Of a stretch of DNA of 17,999 nucleotides, positions 1 through 7,429 are shown piece after piece. The notes beneath the pieces were generated by a model. It saw only the letters and a program-made list of their open reading frames with translations. It was not told the origin of the DNA and searched no databases. A program made the position numbers and the translations under genes. Position 1 is the stretch's first letter. Every line of letters begins with the position of its first letter. The DNA lies in contig JBOHNM010000086.1 of assembly GCA_050730675.1 (NCBI GenBank), forward strand, positions 1 through 17,999, given 5' to 3'. This DNA comes from JBOHNM01 sp050730675. GTDB lineage: Bacteria > Planctomycetota > Phycisphaerae > Phycisphaerales > UBA1924.

Positions 1-1
1 G

Positions 2-427
2 GGCATGCCCGCGGCCCCGGGGGCCCTGTCGATCGCGACGGGCGTTGACCCGACGCCGCCGGTGTTCCCGCACGTGGACGGCTCGGGCGGGGTGGGCGGC
101 GATGCCGGCTCGGGCGCAATCGTGCTGGGCGTACTGTCCACGGGAATGGGCTCGGGCGTGTTCAACTCCGGCACCATCGATTTGTCGGGCGCCAACGGTC
201 AGTTGGGCGGGGTTCTGCTGTACAACGCTCCCCTGACCAACACGGGCCTCTACCTGGCCACCTCGCCGGCGCTCTACACCGGCTCGGCGTCGACCGCGGA
301 CTTCTTCTACACGGGTGGTTCGGGCGGCGGCGGCGGCGGCTCGGGGGGCGAGATTGTGCCGGCTCCGGGCGCGGCCGCGATGCTGGCGATGGCGGGCGTG
401 ATCGGCGCTCGGCGTCGTCGTCGGTGA
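2..427 (+). CDS. C-terminal part of a secreted protein with PEP-CTERM-like sorting tail
   Basis: The frame is open from the window edge, so the true start lies upstream; the Met at position 5 is probably internal. What is visible is a low-complexity Gly/Ser/Thr-rich extracellular type of sequence with a run of glycines (about residues 105-115 of the visible part). The end is diagnostic: a short VPAPGAAA motif, a hydrophobic stretch and a terminal run of five arginines. This is the tripartite layout of PEP-CTERM-type signals, in which a membrane sortase (exosortase/archaeosortase family) recognises and processes the tail. Here the motif is PAPG rather than PEP. No catalytic domain can be seen and the function is unknown. 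The stop codon is followed 26 nt later by a strong terminator. Confidence 0.75.
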   Translation, partial: GMPAAPGALSIATGVDPTPPVFPHVDGSGGVGGDAGSGAIVLGVLSTGMGSGVFNSGTIDLSGANGQLGGVLLYNAPLTNTGLYLATSPALYTGSASTADFFYTGGSGGGGGGSGGEIVPAPGAAAMLAMAGVIGARRRRR

Positions 428-453
428 TGAATTGATCACCAATGGAACGACAC

Positions 454-487
454 GGACCGCGGCGAGGGCCGCGGTCCATTTGTTTTT
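454..487 (+). terminator. Intrinsic terminator after the sorting-signal protein
   Basis: A perfect 10-bp stem (GGACCGCGGC at 454-463 pairing with GCCGCGGTCC at 468-477) closes a GAGG tetraloop and is followed by the T-rich tract ATTTGTTTTT. The T tract is on the plus-strand side only, so it terminates the gene ending at 427. The hairpin also lies just beyond the end of the minus-strand gene at 511-732 but has no T tract in that direction. Confidence 0.9.
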
Positions 488-510
488 GGGATGGATGCTT
501 GAGGACGTGC

Positions 511-732
511 TCAGTGTGCTGAGGCGGGCGCGGGAGTCGGGGACGGCTGCGTTGGCTGGCCGAGGTTCATCTGTGCCCGCAAGAGGAAGAGCATGGCGGC
601 GATCACGCAGCCGATGAGAACGCCGAAGCCGTAGGTCTTGAGGCGCTCGATGTAGCGGCGGCGCTCCGCTGCTTCCTGGGCAGGGACGGGTGGAGCATCG
701 CGGAGGAGCTGGGGTTCCTGGAGACGGGGCAT
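511..732 (-). CDS. Small single-pass membrane protein, unknown function
   Basis: Predicted protein of 73 residues beginning MPRLQEPQ. It has a charged, Pro-rich N-terminal part, an amphipathic stretch EAAERRRYIERLKTYG, one clear transmembrane helix (about residues 38-56, GVLIGCVIAAMLFLLR core) and a short Pro/Ala-rich C-terminus. The frame stays open further upstream (to 819), but the ATG at 732 is preferred because the hexamer TAGACT sits 5 nt upstream and the protein-like composition begins there. No known family is recognised. The positive-inside rule places the N-terminus in the cytoplasm. The gene is divergent from the secreted protein at 885. Confidence 0.55.
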   Translation of the reverse strand: MPRLQEPQLLRDAPPVPAQEAAERRRYIERLKTYGFGVLIGCVIAAMLFLLRAQMNLGQPTQPSPTPAPASAH

Positions 733-737
733 TGGGG

Positions 738-743
738 AGTCTA
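738..743 (-). promoter_or_regulatory. Candidate -10 element (TAGACT), leaderless start
   Basis: TAGACT on the minus strand ends 5 nt before the ATG at 732, so transcription would begin at or next to the start codon. No Shine-Dalgarno sequence and no convincing -35 box are visible. Confidence 0.4.
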
Positions 744-871
744 GGGAGGAAGGTGAAAGGGGTTTCCGCCGGGAAATCCCCGTGAAACAGCGAGAATCAG
801 CGGGATTGTGTGGATTCATCCCCTGATTGTGGCAGAGTTAACGTGGCTGCGGCATCTCCCGCGGCGACATT

Positions 872-877
872 GGAGAG
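872..877 (+). promoter_or_regulatory. Ribosome binding site (GGAGAG)
   Basis: GGAGAG lies 7 nt before the ATG at 885 and decides that start over the upstream in-frame ATG at 810, whose extra N-terminus would precede the signal peptide. A TAACGT hexamer at 839-844 is a possible -10 element, which would give a leader of roughly 35 nt. Confidence 0.5.
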
Positions 878-884
878 AGAGTCC

Positions 885-1835
885 ATGCACACGATGAAAC
901 TGGTGGGCGCGGCGGTTGTCGCTTTGGCTTCCGCGTCGGCCTTGGCGCAGGTCAATCGCGATATCAATTCGTACGTGCTGTTCGCGCAGACGGACCTGAG
1001 CTTCAAGGGGCGGGACGCAGATGTGACACGCGGGTTTATCATCGGCGGCAACGTCGGCGTGAACCGCATCGACCCGACGCCGGGAGACTCCAACCACCAG
1101 CTCCGCATGGGCGGGGGCGGCAGCTCGCACCCGGTGGTGATGTCTCCGGGGACGCAGGTCGTATCGGACTCGATGGCGCTGGGCGGCAACGACGTCACGG
1201 TCTGGGACATGTACGCAAATGTGTGGGGGAACACCAACCTGCAGGCGAACCGCAATTCGGGTCCCACCGCGTTCACGCCGGCGATCGTGGCGTCGCTGCC
1301 GAGCCTGGGGTTCACGCCGAACCGCGTGATCACCAACGGAGCGCTGGACTATGTGCTCGCCAACGGCGGCTCCGCGACGTTGCCGGTCGGCACGTACCGC
1401 GATGTGACGGTGCAGAACGACGGCACGTTGACGCTCGGCGCGGGGATGTATGACCTGCGCAACCTTCGATGCGGGCAGGACGTGACGATCATCGTCACCG
1501 ACCAGACCATTCTGCACATCGATGGCGAGTTTTCGATGGGCAATGACGGATTCTTCGGTGTCGGCACGCAGGGGCTGGCCCAGGTCTTCTGCGGCTCGTA
1601 CCAGGTCGGGGCCAACGACGCGTCGATCCACTTCAGCCGTCGCACCGAGGCGCACGGGTGGTTCTACGCGCCCAACGGCATTCTGAATCTCGGCAACCAC
1701 ACGGATCTGTTCGGCCGCTTCTGGGCCGACCAGATCGGCAGCGACTTCAACGTCAACGTGACCTACACGCCGACGCCGGGGGCCGCGGGGCTGATTGCGC
1801 TGGGCGGGCTGGTGGCGGCGCGACGTCGCCGGTGA
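885..1835 (+). CDS. Secreted protein with PEP-CTERM-like tail, choice-of-anchor/adhesin-like
   Basis: Predicted 316 residues. Residues 1-21 form a clear Sec signal peptide (MHTMKL, then a hydrophobic Ala/Val core, cleavage around SALA-Q). The mature part is rich in Gly, Asn, Thr and Asp with alternating hydrophobic residues, as in beta-helical or beta-sandwich surface proteins. The region around residues 195-300 (DLRNLRCGQDVTI, FSRRTEAHGWFYAPNG) resembles the polymer-forming-like domains found in anchored bacterial surface proteins; this family link is an inference. The C-terminus is TPTPGAAG, a hydrophobic stretch and RRRR, a sorting tail like that of the protein ending at 427. Two such proteins within 2 kb suggest an exosortase-type system in the genome; no sortase gene is in the window. 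The upstream start at 810 is rejected because it would bury the signal peptide. Confidence 0.8.
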   Translation: MHTMKLVGAAVVALASASALAQVNRDINSYVLFAQTDLSFKGRDADVTRGFIIGGNVGVNRIDPTPGDSNHQLRMGGGGSSHPVVMSPGTQVVSDSMALGGNDVTVWDMYANVWGNTNLQANRNSGPTAFTPAIVASLPSLGFTPNRVITNGALDYVLANGGSATLPVGTYRDVTVQNDGTLTLGAGMYDLRNLRCGQDVTIIVTDQTILHIDGEFSMGNDGFFGVGTQGLAQVFCGSYQVGANDASIHFSRRTEAHGWFYAPNGILNLGNHTDLFGRFWADQIGSDFNVNVTYTPTPGAAGLIALGGLVAARRRR

Positions 1836-1850
1836 TCGACCGAGTGCGAA

Positions 1851-4124
1851 TCAGAAGCCCGGCCCACCGCTGGGCTTCCGCTGCTTCTTGCTCTTCTTGT
1901 TGGCGCGGACGCCGGGCATGCCGGCCTTGCGCTCGGGCTTTTGGCCGCGACCATCGCCCCCCTCGCCGTCGAGCTCCGAGCGGCGGAGTTTCGTGCGAGT
2001 GCCCAGCGACGGTGGCCCTTTGCCGGCGCGAAGGCCGCGGGCCTGGTCGCGGAGCTTGGCGGCTTTCTCGAATTCCATGGCCGCGGCGGCCTCGAGCATC
2101 TCTTCCTCGAGCATGCGGATGAGTTCGGCGGTCTCGTACTCGGGCTCGGAGCGGACGGCGGCGGAGCGGGCGGTGCGCTGGGCGCGTAGTTCCAACTCCA
2201 TGCTGTTGCGGATGGCCTTCTGGATCGTCTGCGGCGTGATGCCGTGCTGCGTGTTGTACGCGACCTGCTTCACGCGGCGGCGCTCGGTCTCGCCGATGGC
2301 GGCGCTCATCGCGGGGGTCATCTTGTCGGCGTACATGACGACATGGGCGTTGACGTTTCTCGCGGCGCGGCCGATGGTCTGGATGAGCGACGTCGGCGAG
2401 CGGAGGAAGCCCTCCTTGTCGGCATCGAGGATGGCAACGAAGGAAACCTCGGGCAGGTCGAGGCCCTCGCGCAGCAGGTTGACGCCGACGAGCACATCGA
2501 ACTCTCCGCGGCGGAGGTCGGAGAGGATCTCGAGGCGCTCAAGGGTCTCGATCTCGCTGTGGAGGTAGCGGACGCGCAGCCCCTTCTCGTGGATGTAGAG
2601 CGTGAGGTCCTCGCAGAGACGCTTGGTGAGGGCGGTGACCAGGACGCGCTCGCCGCGCTTGACGACGGCCTCGCAGCGCGCGATCAGGTCGGGGACCTGG
2701 CCGTCGGCGGGGCGGACCTCGATGACGGGGTCGAGCAGACCGGTGGGGCGGATGACCTGCTCGGCGACCTCGCCGCCGACCTTGTCGAGTTCGTACTTAG
2801 CGGGCGTGGCGCTGACGAAGACGAGCTGCGGGATCGCCTGCTCGAACTCCTCGAACTTGAGCGGGCGGTTGTCGAGGGCGCTGGGAAGGCGGAAGCCGTG
2901 CTCCACGAGCGTCTGCTTGCGCATCTGGTCGCCGTTGTACATCGCCCGGACCTGCGGCAGCGTCACATGGCTCTCGTCGATGATCATCAGCCAGTCGCGC
3001 TCGGGGCGGCGGGCAACGCGGACCAGCGGCACCGGTGCGCGGGCGGCCGCGGCGGCGGCCAGATCGGCGTCGAGATTCTTGTTCGGCTCTTCGGGCTCGA
3101 TGTTTGAGGACGCATCGTCGGGCGAGTAATCAAAGTAGTCCATCAGTGTGGACGGCTTGCTCCCCTTGGCGCGGCCCTCCAGGTGGCGCGAGTAGTTTTC
3201 GACACCGTTGCAGTAGCCGACCTCTTCGAGCATCTCGAGGTCGTACTTGGTGCGGGCGAGGAGGCGCTGGGCCTCGAGGAGCTTGCCCTGGTTGCGGAGT
3301 TCGTCCACGCGCTGGGTGAGTTCCTCGCGGATGGTGACCAGCGCGTGCTTGAGCTTTTCTTCCTCGGTGACGTAGTGCTTGGCGGGGAAGATGAAGGCCT
3401 GGCGCTCCTCGGCGATTTCCTCGCCGCTGGTGGGGTTGACCAGGCGGATGGTGTCGACTTCATCACCAAACAATTCAATGCGGATGGCGTAGGTCTCGTA
3501 CGCCGGGAAGACCTCGAGGACGTCGCCGCGGACGCGGAACTGGCCGCGCTGGAACTCGATCTCCGAGCGGCCGTACTGCATGGCGCTGAGGGTGAGCAGG
3601 AAGCGGCGGCGGTCGAGCTTCATGCCCTTCTCGACGGTGAGCACCTTGGCGCCGTACGCCTCGGGCGAGCCGAGGCCGAAGATGCACGAGACGCTGGAGA
3701 CGACGATGGTGTCGCGCCGCGAGAGGATGTTGCTGGTGGCGGCCAGGCGCAGCTTGTCCAGGTCGTCGTTGCGGCTGGAATCCTTCTCGATGTAGATGTC
3801 GCGCTGAGGGATGTACGCCTCGGGCTGGTAGTAGTCGTAGTACGAGACGAAGTAGGACACGGCGTTGTGCGGGAAGATCTCCTTCATCTCCTCGTAGAGC
3901 TGGGCGGCGAGGGTCTTGTTGTGGCTCAGGATGAGCGTTGGCCTTTGCAGCCGCTCGATCACGTTGGCCATCGTGAAGGTCTTGCCCGTGCCGGTGGCGC
4001 CGAGCAGACAGGCGTGGGGGTGCCCGGCCGACAGGCGCGAGACGAGCGACTCGATCGCCTGCGGTTGGTCGCCGGTGGGTTTGAAGGGGGAAACGACCTG
4101 GAATGGACGTGTGACGCGGAGCAC
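1851..4124 (-). CDS. uvrB: Excinuclease ABC subunit B (UvrB)
   Basis: UvrB is the damage-verifying helicase-like subunit of nucleotide excision repair; it is loaded by UvrA and recruits UvrC. Predicted 757 residues against 673 in E. coli. Visible motifs are Walker A GATGTGKT (42-49), the beta-hairpin YYDYYQPEAYIP (95-106) that threads between DNA strands, DESH (383-386), VSATP (437-441), the helicase motif around LREGLDLPEVS (551-561), QTIGRAARN (582-590) and a C-terminal UVR domain (about 660-697) that contacts UvrC. Two parts are unusual. About 42 extra residues lie between LMDYFDY and DWLMIIDESH (roughly 334-377, acidic and then Ala-rich), and a basic Gly/Lys-rich tail (about 700-757) follows the UVR domain. 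The start codon is GTG at 4124, supported by the upstream TACAGT hexamer and the conserved FKPTGDQPQAI just after the N-terminus. It converges on the gene ending at 1835 and diverges from tag. Confidence 0.97.
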   Translation of the reverse strand: MLRVTRPFQVVSPFKPTGDQPQAIESLVSRLSAGHPHACLLGATGTGKTFTMANVIERLQRPTLILSHNKTLAAQLYEEMKEIFPHNAVSYFVSYYDYYQPEAYIPQRDIYIEKDSSRNDDLDKLRLAATSNILSRRDTIVVSSVSCIFGLGSPEAYGAKVLTVEKGMKLDRRRFLLTLSAMQYGRSEIEFQRGQFRVRGDVLEVFPAYETYAIRIELFGDEVDTIRLVNPTSGEEIAEERQAFIFPAKHYVTEEEKLKHALVTIREELTQRVDELRNQGKLLEAQRLLARTKYDLEMLEEVGYCNGVENYSRHLEGRAKGSKPSTLMDYFDYSPDDASSNIEPEEPNKNLDADLAAAAAARAPVPLVRVARRPERDWLMIIDESHVTLPQVRAMYNGDQMRKQTLVEHGFRLPSALDNRPLKFEEFEQAIPQLVFVSATPAKYELDKVGGEVAEQVIRPTGLLDPVIEVRPADGQVPDLIARCEAVVKRGERVLVTALTKRLCEDLTLYIHEKGLRVRYLHSEIETLERLEILSDLRRGEFDVLVGVNLLREGLDLPEVSFVAILDADKEGFLRSPTSLIQTIGRAARNVNAHVVMYADKMTPAMSAAIGETERRRVKQVAYNTQHGITPQTIQKAIRNSMELELRAQRTARSAAVRSEPEYETAELIRMLEEEMLEAAAAMEFEKAAKLRDQARGLRAGKGPPSLGTRTKLRRSELDGEGGDGRGQKPERKAGMPGVRANKKSKKQRKPSGGPGF

Positions 4125-4130
4125 GCAGCA

Positions 4131-4136
4131 ACTGTA
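4131..4136 (-). promoter_or_regulatory. Candidate -10 element (TACAGT) of uvrB
   Basis: TACAGT on the minus strand ends 6 nt before the GTG at 4124, consistent with a leaderless uvrB mRNA. There is no Shine-Dalgarno sequence in the six bases between, and I see no LexA-type operator in the uvrB-tag interval. Confidence 0.4.
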
Positions 4137-4231
4137 GGGGAAGACGAACAGGCGACCAGTCGAGAGAGAGAGGCAGAACGGCTATGCATGGGTGGTTACT
4201 GAGTGGGAACGGTGGTCACCTCTGGCGCTGC

Positions 4232-4237
4232 TATCTT
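4232..4237 (+). promoter_or_regulatory. Candidate -10 element (TATCTT) of tag
   Basis: TATCTT ends 5 nt before the ATG at 4243. The octamer GCTATCTT that contains it recurs in front of pyrD at 17193-17200. No -35 box is obvious. Confidence 0.4.
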
Positions 4238-4242
4238 GCAGC

Positions 4243-4854
4243 ATGGGTGAAGTCATCCGATGTCCGTGGGCCAAGCCCGGCCTGTACGCCAAGTACCACG
4301 ATGAAGAGTGGGGCGTGCCGCTGCACGACGACCAGGCACTCTTCGAGATGCTGATCCTCGAAGGAGCGCAGGCGGGGTTGAGTTGGGAGACAATCCTCAA
4401 CAAGCGCGAGGCGTACCGCGCGGCGTTCGACGGGTTCGACGCCGCGAAGATCGCCAAGTACGACGCCCGTCGGCGCGCGAAGCTGATGAACAACGCGGGG
4501 ATCGTCCGCAACCGGCTGAAGATCAACGCGGCGATCGAGAACGCCAAGGCGTACTTGAAGGTGCGCGAGGAATTCGCTGGCAAGGGCGGAGGCAAGGGCG
4601 GTAGAGCGGGCGGGTTCGATGTCTATATCTGGTCGTTCGTCGGCGGCGAGCCGATCGTGAACCGCCGCAAGTCGCTCAAGGAAGTTCCCGCGCAAACGGA
4701 AGTCTCCGACGCGATGAGCAAGGACCTCAAGAAACGTGGGTTCAAGTTCGTGGGTTCGACGATCTGCTACGCATATATGCAGGCGGTAGGGATGGTGAAC
4801 GACCACTTGGTCTCGTGTGCTTGGCACAGCGCCGAGCATAAGAGAAAACGCTGA
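4243..4854 (+). CDS. tag: DNA-3-methyladenine glycosylase I
   Basis: TagI removes 3-methyladenine from alkylated DNA as the first step of base excision repair. Predicted 203 residues, close to the usual length. The zinc site seen in the E. coli enzyme is intact: Cys7 and His19 at the N-terminus, His188 and Cys192 near the C-terminus (NDHLVSC). The base-recognition segment LEGAQAGLSW (39-48) with Glu40 is present, as are the signatures DVYIWSFVGG and KKRGFKFVGSTICYAYMQA. A Gly/Lys-rich insertion (113-124) lies between the two helical parts where E. coli has a shorter loop. The ATG at 4243 is chosen over the in-frame one at 4192 because homologues begin just before the first zinc Cys and a TATCTT hexamer precedes it. 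The gene is divergent from uvrB, so the two form a small DNA-repair cluster. Confidence 0.96.
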   Translation: MGEVIRCPWAKPGLYAKYHDEEWGVPLHDDQALFEMLILEGAQAGLSWETILNKREAYRAAFDGFDAAKIAKYDARRRAKLMNNAGIVRNRLKINAAIENAKAYLKVREEFAGKGGGKGGRAGGFDVYIWSFVGGEPIVNRRKSLKEVPAQTEVSDAMSKDLKKRGFKFVGSTICYAYMQAVGMVNDHLVSCAWHSAEHKRKR

Positions 4855-4897
4855 TACGAGCCCCGAACGAAGCGAGTGGAAGTCCCTTCACGAGCGT

Positions 4898-5629
4898 TCA
4901 CACCCTCTCGGCCACGCCGCACTCCGGGCACGGCGACTCAGCGGACAGGCCCGCGCGGTTGTACCCGCACTTTCCGCACCGGCCTCTCCGTCGGCGCTGC
5001 CAGCCGCGAGCAGCACCAGCAATCCAGAACATCCACGCCCAGAATGCCGTGAAGATCGCAAAATCGGCGAGCAAACCGGCCCAGATCGGCGTTGCGGGTA
5101 ACAGGCGGGGCGATTCGTCGGTGCCGCCGACACGGACAGCGCCCTCGGGTTTAGGCTCTCCAAATGCAATGCTGTCATCGATCCTGCATGCGATGCAGCG
5201 GAGGGGCACGCCATAGGCGACAGAGAAGACTTGGCCGGGCCGAGTCGCCGTCTCGCGCGCCCACGCGGGCATGGACTCAAGGTCGAGCGTGTCACGCAAG
5301 GGGAACGGTTGCGCACTGGCGGCTTCCGCGGGCCTCACGGGATCTCCTTCTCTTCCACTTGGGCGGACATCATTGAGAAAGTATGGCGAACGCATCCACA
5401 CCGTGCGAAGCGCAGAAACGCTGCGATAAACAAACGCGCCGTCCCCGTGTTGGTTGTTAGCAGCGGTGACGCGGAACGTCCGGCTGCTCAGCCGAAGCAC
5501 CCCCGATTCCAAATGCACGGGCCAAGGCGCATCAAGTAACGCAGCGCCCAATGAAGTCGTCGCCACCGTTACGCTGGCGGCGATGAGCACCGCGACAGTC
5601 CGACGCCGGAATCTTGCATTAAGTGCCAA
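4898..5629 (-). CDS. Membrane protein with C-terminal zinc ribbon
   Basis: Predicted 243 residues. There is an N-terminal transmembrane helix (about 11-33), a roughly 145-residue middle domain without a recognised family, a second helix (about 181-206), then an Arg-rich linker RRRRGRC and a four-Cys zinc ribbon (Cys218, Cys221, Cys234, Cys237; pattern CxxCGYNRAGL...CPECG). An extra CxxC pair (145, 148) sits in the middle domain. The topology suggests the middle domain is outside and the ribbon in the cytoplasm. This ribbon-after-helix layout is widespread in planctomycetes but its role is not known to me. The start is unusual: TTG at 5629, 7 nt after the stop of the gene upstream, suggesting coupled translation; no ATG in this frame is close by, so the exact start is uncertain. 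A similar ribbon occurs in the protein at 10886-11371. Confidence 0.7.
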   Translation of the reverse strand: MALNARFRRRTVAVLIAASVTVATTSLGAALLDAPWPVHLESGVLRLSSRTFRVTAANNQHGDGAFVYRSVSALRTVWMRSPYFLNDVRPSGREGDPVRPAEAASAQPFPLRDTLDLESMPAWARETATRPGQVFSVAYGVPLRCIACRIDDSIAFGEPKPEGAVRVGGTDESPRLLPATPIWAGLLADFAIFTAFWAWMFWIAGAARGWQRRRRGRCGKCGYNRAGLSAESPCPECGVAERV

Positions 5630-5636
5630 GAGTTCG

Positions 5637-6503
5637 CTACGGCAAAGTGTAGCTGTTCAGGTCGCAGGGGTCAGGCACTCCCGTTGGGCGCGGGCAAGGG
5701 GGCGCGGCGGGTTGGGGCGGTGGCGAGGGGGGTGCGGGAGGAGGGGCGCAGCACTGTTGGAGCCGCTTCTTGAATCGCTCCCAAGCATTGTTGGGATCAT
5801 CAACTGGAAGTCTTCGAGGGTTCGGATCGCGATCGCGCCAGAACGGCGGCAGTTCTGCCGGCCACCTGGATCGATCCGGCGGGTCCAAAATTGGGTCGTT
5901 GATTTGCGGCACGGAACCATCATCGCACCATCCGCGGTATCGCGCTTTGATGCGTTCCATGAACCGCCGGATCATCTCCTTCTGCTGCTGGAGCGTCAGG
6001 ACGCTTCCCTCGATACACATGGAGTCGCTTGTTTCGCCTGTCTGCGGATCGATCAAGTAGTAGCACCACGGGTTGGGTCCGGTCCGCACCATTACGAAAG
6101 AGTGGCCGGAAATCTTGCCATTGGCGCACTTCCACGTGATGCCGCAGTACACCATCCCGGGCCTGTTCGCTGCTTCATACCTGGGCAGCAAAGCATGCTT
6201 CAACCACGCAATGAGCGCCCACGCGGCATCTCTGCAGCAGTACGTGGCGGTGTTGTCGGGTACGTCTGGTCCACAACCGATGTACAGCCCATCAGTGGGG
6301 TCGGAGATGCACTTGAGTTTGGACCAGCAATAGGCTTCCTCGATGATGGGCCGAAAGGCGTTTGGTGCGGGCGGAGCAGGGGGTGGCGGCGCCTCGCCGA
6401 AGTAATCCTCCTTGATCTTGAGGTTCTCCGACACCAACTTGCCGTTCTCGTCAACATACGCCGCTGTGACTTGGTACTTCTCGCTGACGAAGTACGCCTC
6501 CAT
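5637..6503 (-). CDS. C-terminal part of frameshifted secreted Cys/Pro-rich protein
   Basis: Open frame of 288 residues from ATG 6503, but the same frame continues upstream of that ATG with protein-like sequence (REYSTIGKVV, SNTSDPIASEKHLNAI), so it is probably the continuation of the frame at 6512-6955 after a 1-nt shift near 6590. Visible parts are a PPPPAPPAP linker (38-47), a Cys-rich core and a Pro-rich C-terminus. The core holds YCCRDAAWALIAWL (Cys89/Cys90), GHSFVMVR (His134) and YYLIDPQTGE (Asp152). That Cys, then His, then Asp order with these local contexts resembles transglutaminase-like or papain-like cysteine enzymes; this is an inference from spacing, not a recognised family. The stop at 5637 lies 7 nt before the TTG of the next gene, so the two are probably co-transcribed. 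Confidence 0.6.
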   Translation of the reverse strand: MEAYFVSEKYQVTAAYVDENGKLVSENLKIKEDYFGEAPPPPAPPAPNAFRPIIEEAYCWSKLKCISDPTDGLYIGCGPDVPDNTATYCCRDAAWALIAWLKHALLPRYEAANRPGMVYCGITWKCANGKISGHSFVMVRTGPNPWCYYLIDPQTGETSDSMCIEGSVLTLQQQKEMIRRFMERIKARYRGWCDDGSVPQINDPILDPPDRSRWPAELPPFWRDRDPNPRRLPVDDPNNAWERFKKRLQQCCAPPPAPPSPPPQPAAPPCPRPTGVPDPCDLNSYTLP

Positions 6504-6511
6504 GATCGCGT

Positions 6512-6955
6512 TCAGATGCTTTTCCGAAGCGATCGGGTCGCTGGTGTTTGAGGTAACGACCTTTCCGATTGTGGAGTATTCGCGGATTGCTGGCGAACCA
6601 CCGCGTCGTCGCGCAGGAGGTCGGTGATGCCGTAGTACGCAATATCGAACGGGTCCGTATTTAGTCTGTGGCCGTACAACTCGCCGAAGATCGCCAATTC
6701 CGGATAGAAGAGGGACCGGAAATCCATCAAGGGACAGTCGGGATCAACCAGCCCGTCGAGGGCGTCCGCGGGGTCGGTGCCGGCATCGGTCGCATCGCAC
6801 ACCCGCGCGATGTAATCTACCTTGTACTGCCGCACGCCAGCGAGCGTCCGGTCACACGTATTGCAGACGACTTGGGCAGTGGCGCCCATCGTGACTGCCA
6901 GAGTCGCCCCCACTGCGACAGCAAGCGACGTCCACGCGCGGTTGAATGTGATCAT
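6512..6955 (-). CDS. N-terminal part of frameshifted secreted Cys-rich protein
   Basis: Begins with a good signal peptide (MITFNRAW, hydrophobic core, cleavage near ATAQ at 25-28), followed by VCNTC and an acidic region with YYGITDLLRDDAVVRQQ. After about residue 123 the frame turns into Ser/Thr/Pro/Arg-rich sequence of poor codon usage and stops at 6512, while the adjacent frame becomes protein-like. Third-position GC over the overlap is roughly half in this frame and nearly three quarters in the other (counted by eye). I therefore read 6955 to 5637 as one gene of about 439 residues carrying a 1-nt deletion (or a sequencing error) near 6590. No slippery heptamer is visible to suggest programmed frameshifting. 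Confidence 0.6.
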   Translation of the reverse strand: MITFNRAWTSLAVAVGATLAVTMGATAQVVCNTCDRTLAGVRQYKVDYIARVCDATDAGTDPADALDGLVDPDCPLMDFRSLFYPELAIFGELYGHRLNTDPFDIAYYGITDLLRDDAVVRQQSANTPQSERSLPQTPATRSLRKSI

Positions 6956-6962
6956 GGGCGCG

Positions 6963-6990
6963 AGTGTACTGACTTTGGCGTTCCTGTCAA
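6963..6990 (-). promoter_or_regulatory. Sigma-70-like promoter, TTGACA-16-TACACT, leaderless
   Basis: On the minus strand a perfect -35 TTGACA (6985-6990) is followed after 16 nt by TACACT (6963-6968), which ends 7 nt before the ATG at 6955. Transcription should start at or next to the A of the start codon. This is the best-formed promoter in the window and supports the start chosen for the secreted protein. Confidence 0.65.
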
Positions 6991-7429
6991 CCGACGGGCC
7001 ATGCGCGATTCCGTGGCATCCGTTCGCAAGGCGATTGGGAGAGGAACCAGCCAGTCCCCCATTCCCGGGAAGTGGCTCAACAGCGTGGCGGTCAGTACAC
7101 GGGTGGAGGCGAGCCTGGCCGCCCTCCAGAAGCCATCGCGCGCTCGGGTGGACACCCCTTTGCCGTATCTGAGCTGACCTTCGCTGTGGAAATGCAACAC
7201 GCCCGGGTCGGGGTGCGCGGCGTTGCGGTGGATGAATGGACCGTTGACATGGGCGGGAGAGTCGCTCTCGCGCGTATGGAACGCTGTGCCTCGGGAATGG
7301 TCAGTTCCCGGACAGGACGTGTGAATCTGCGCCGACTGGCGCGACCCATCTACGTGTTTTTTATGCCTCTCGTGGATGTGGCACGCAAGTCTTGGGGACC
7401 TCGTCTCCAATGCAATTGACCGAATTGTC

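Noticed and set aside
1854..1878. Hairpin GAAGCCC / GGGCTTC at the uvrB 3' end as a terminator
   Set aside because: The 7-bp stem has an 11-nt loop, lies inside the last uvrB codons, and has no T tract in the uvrB direction.
3183..4202. Long plus-strand frames opposite uvrB
   Set aside because: They are Leu/Val/Gly/Asp-rich antisense shadows of a strongly conserved gene.
6580..6640. Programmed -1 frameshift in the secreted protein gene
   Set aside because: There is no slippery heptamer of the X-XXY-YYZ type and no obvious downstream stem; a mutation or sequencing error explains it more simply.
7072..7419. Plus-strand frame of 115 residues in the gene-poor stretch
   Set aside because: It has no recognised domain, no start signal, mixed codon use and overlapping open frames on the other strand. 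It could be a decayed gene but cannot be supported.
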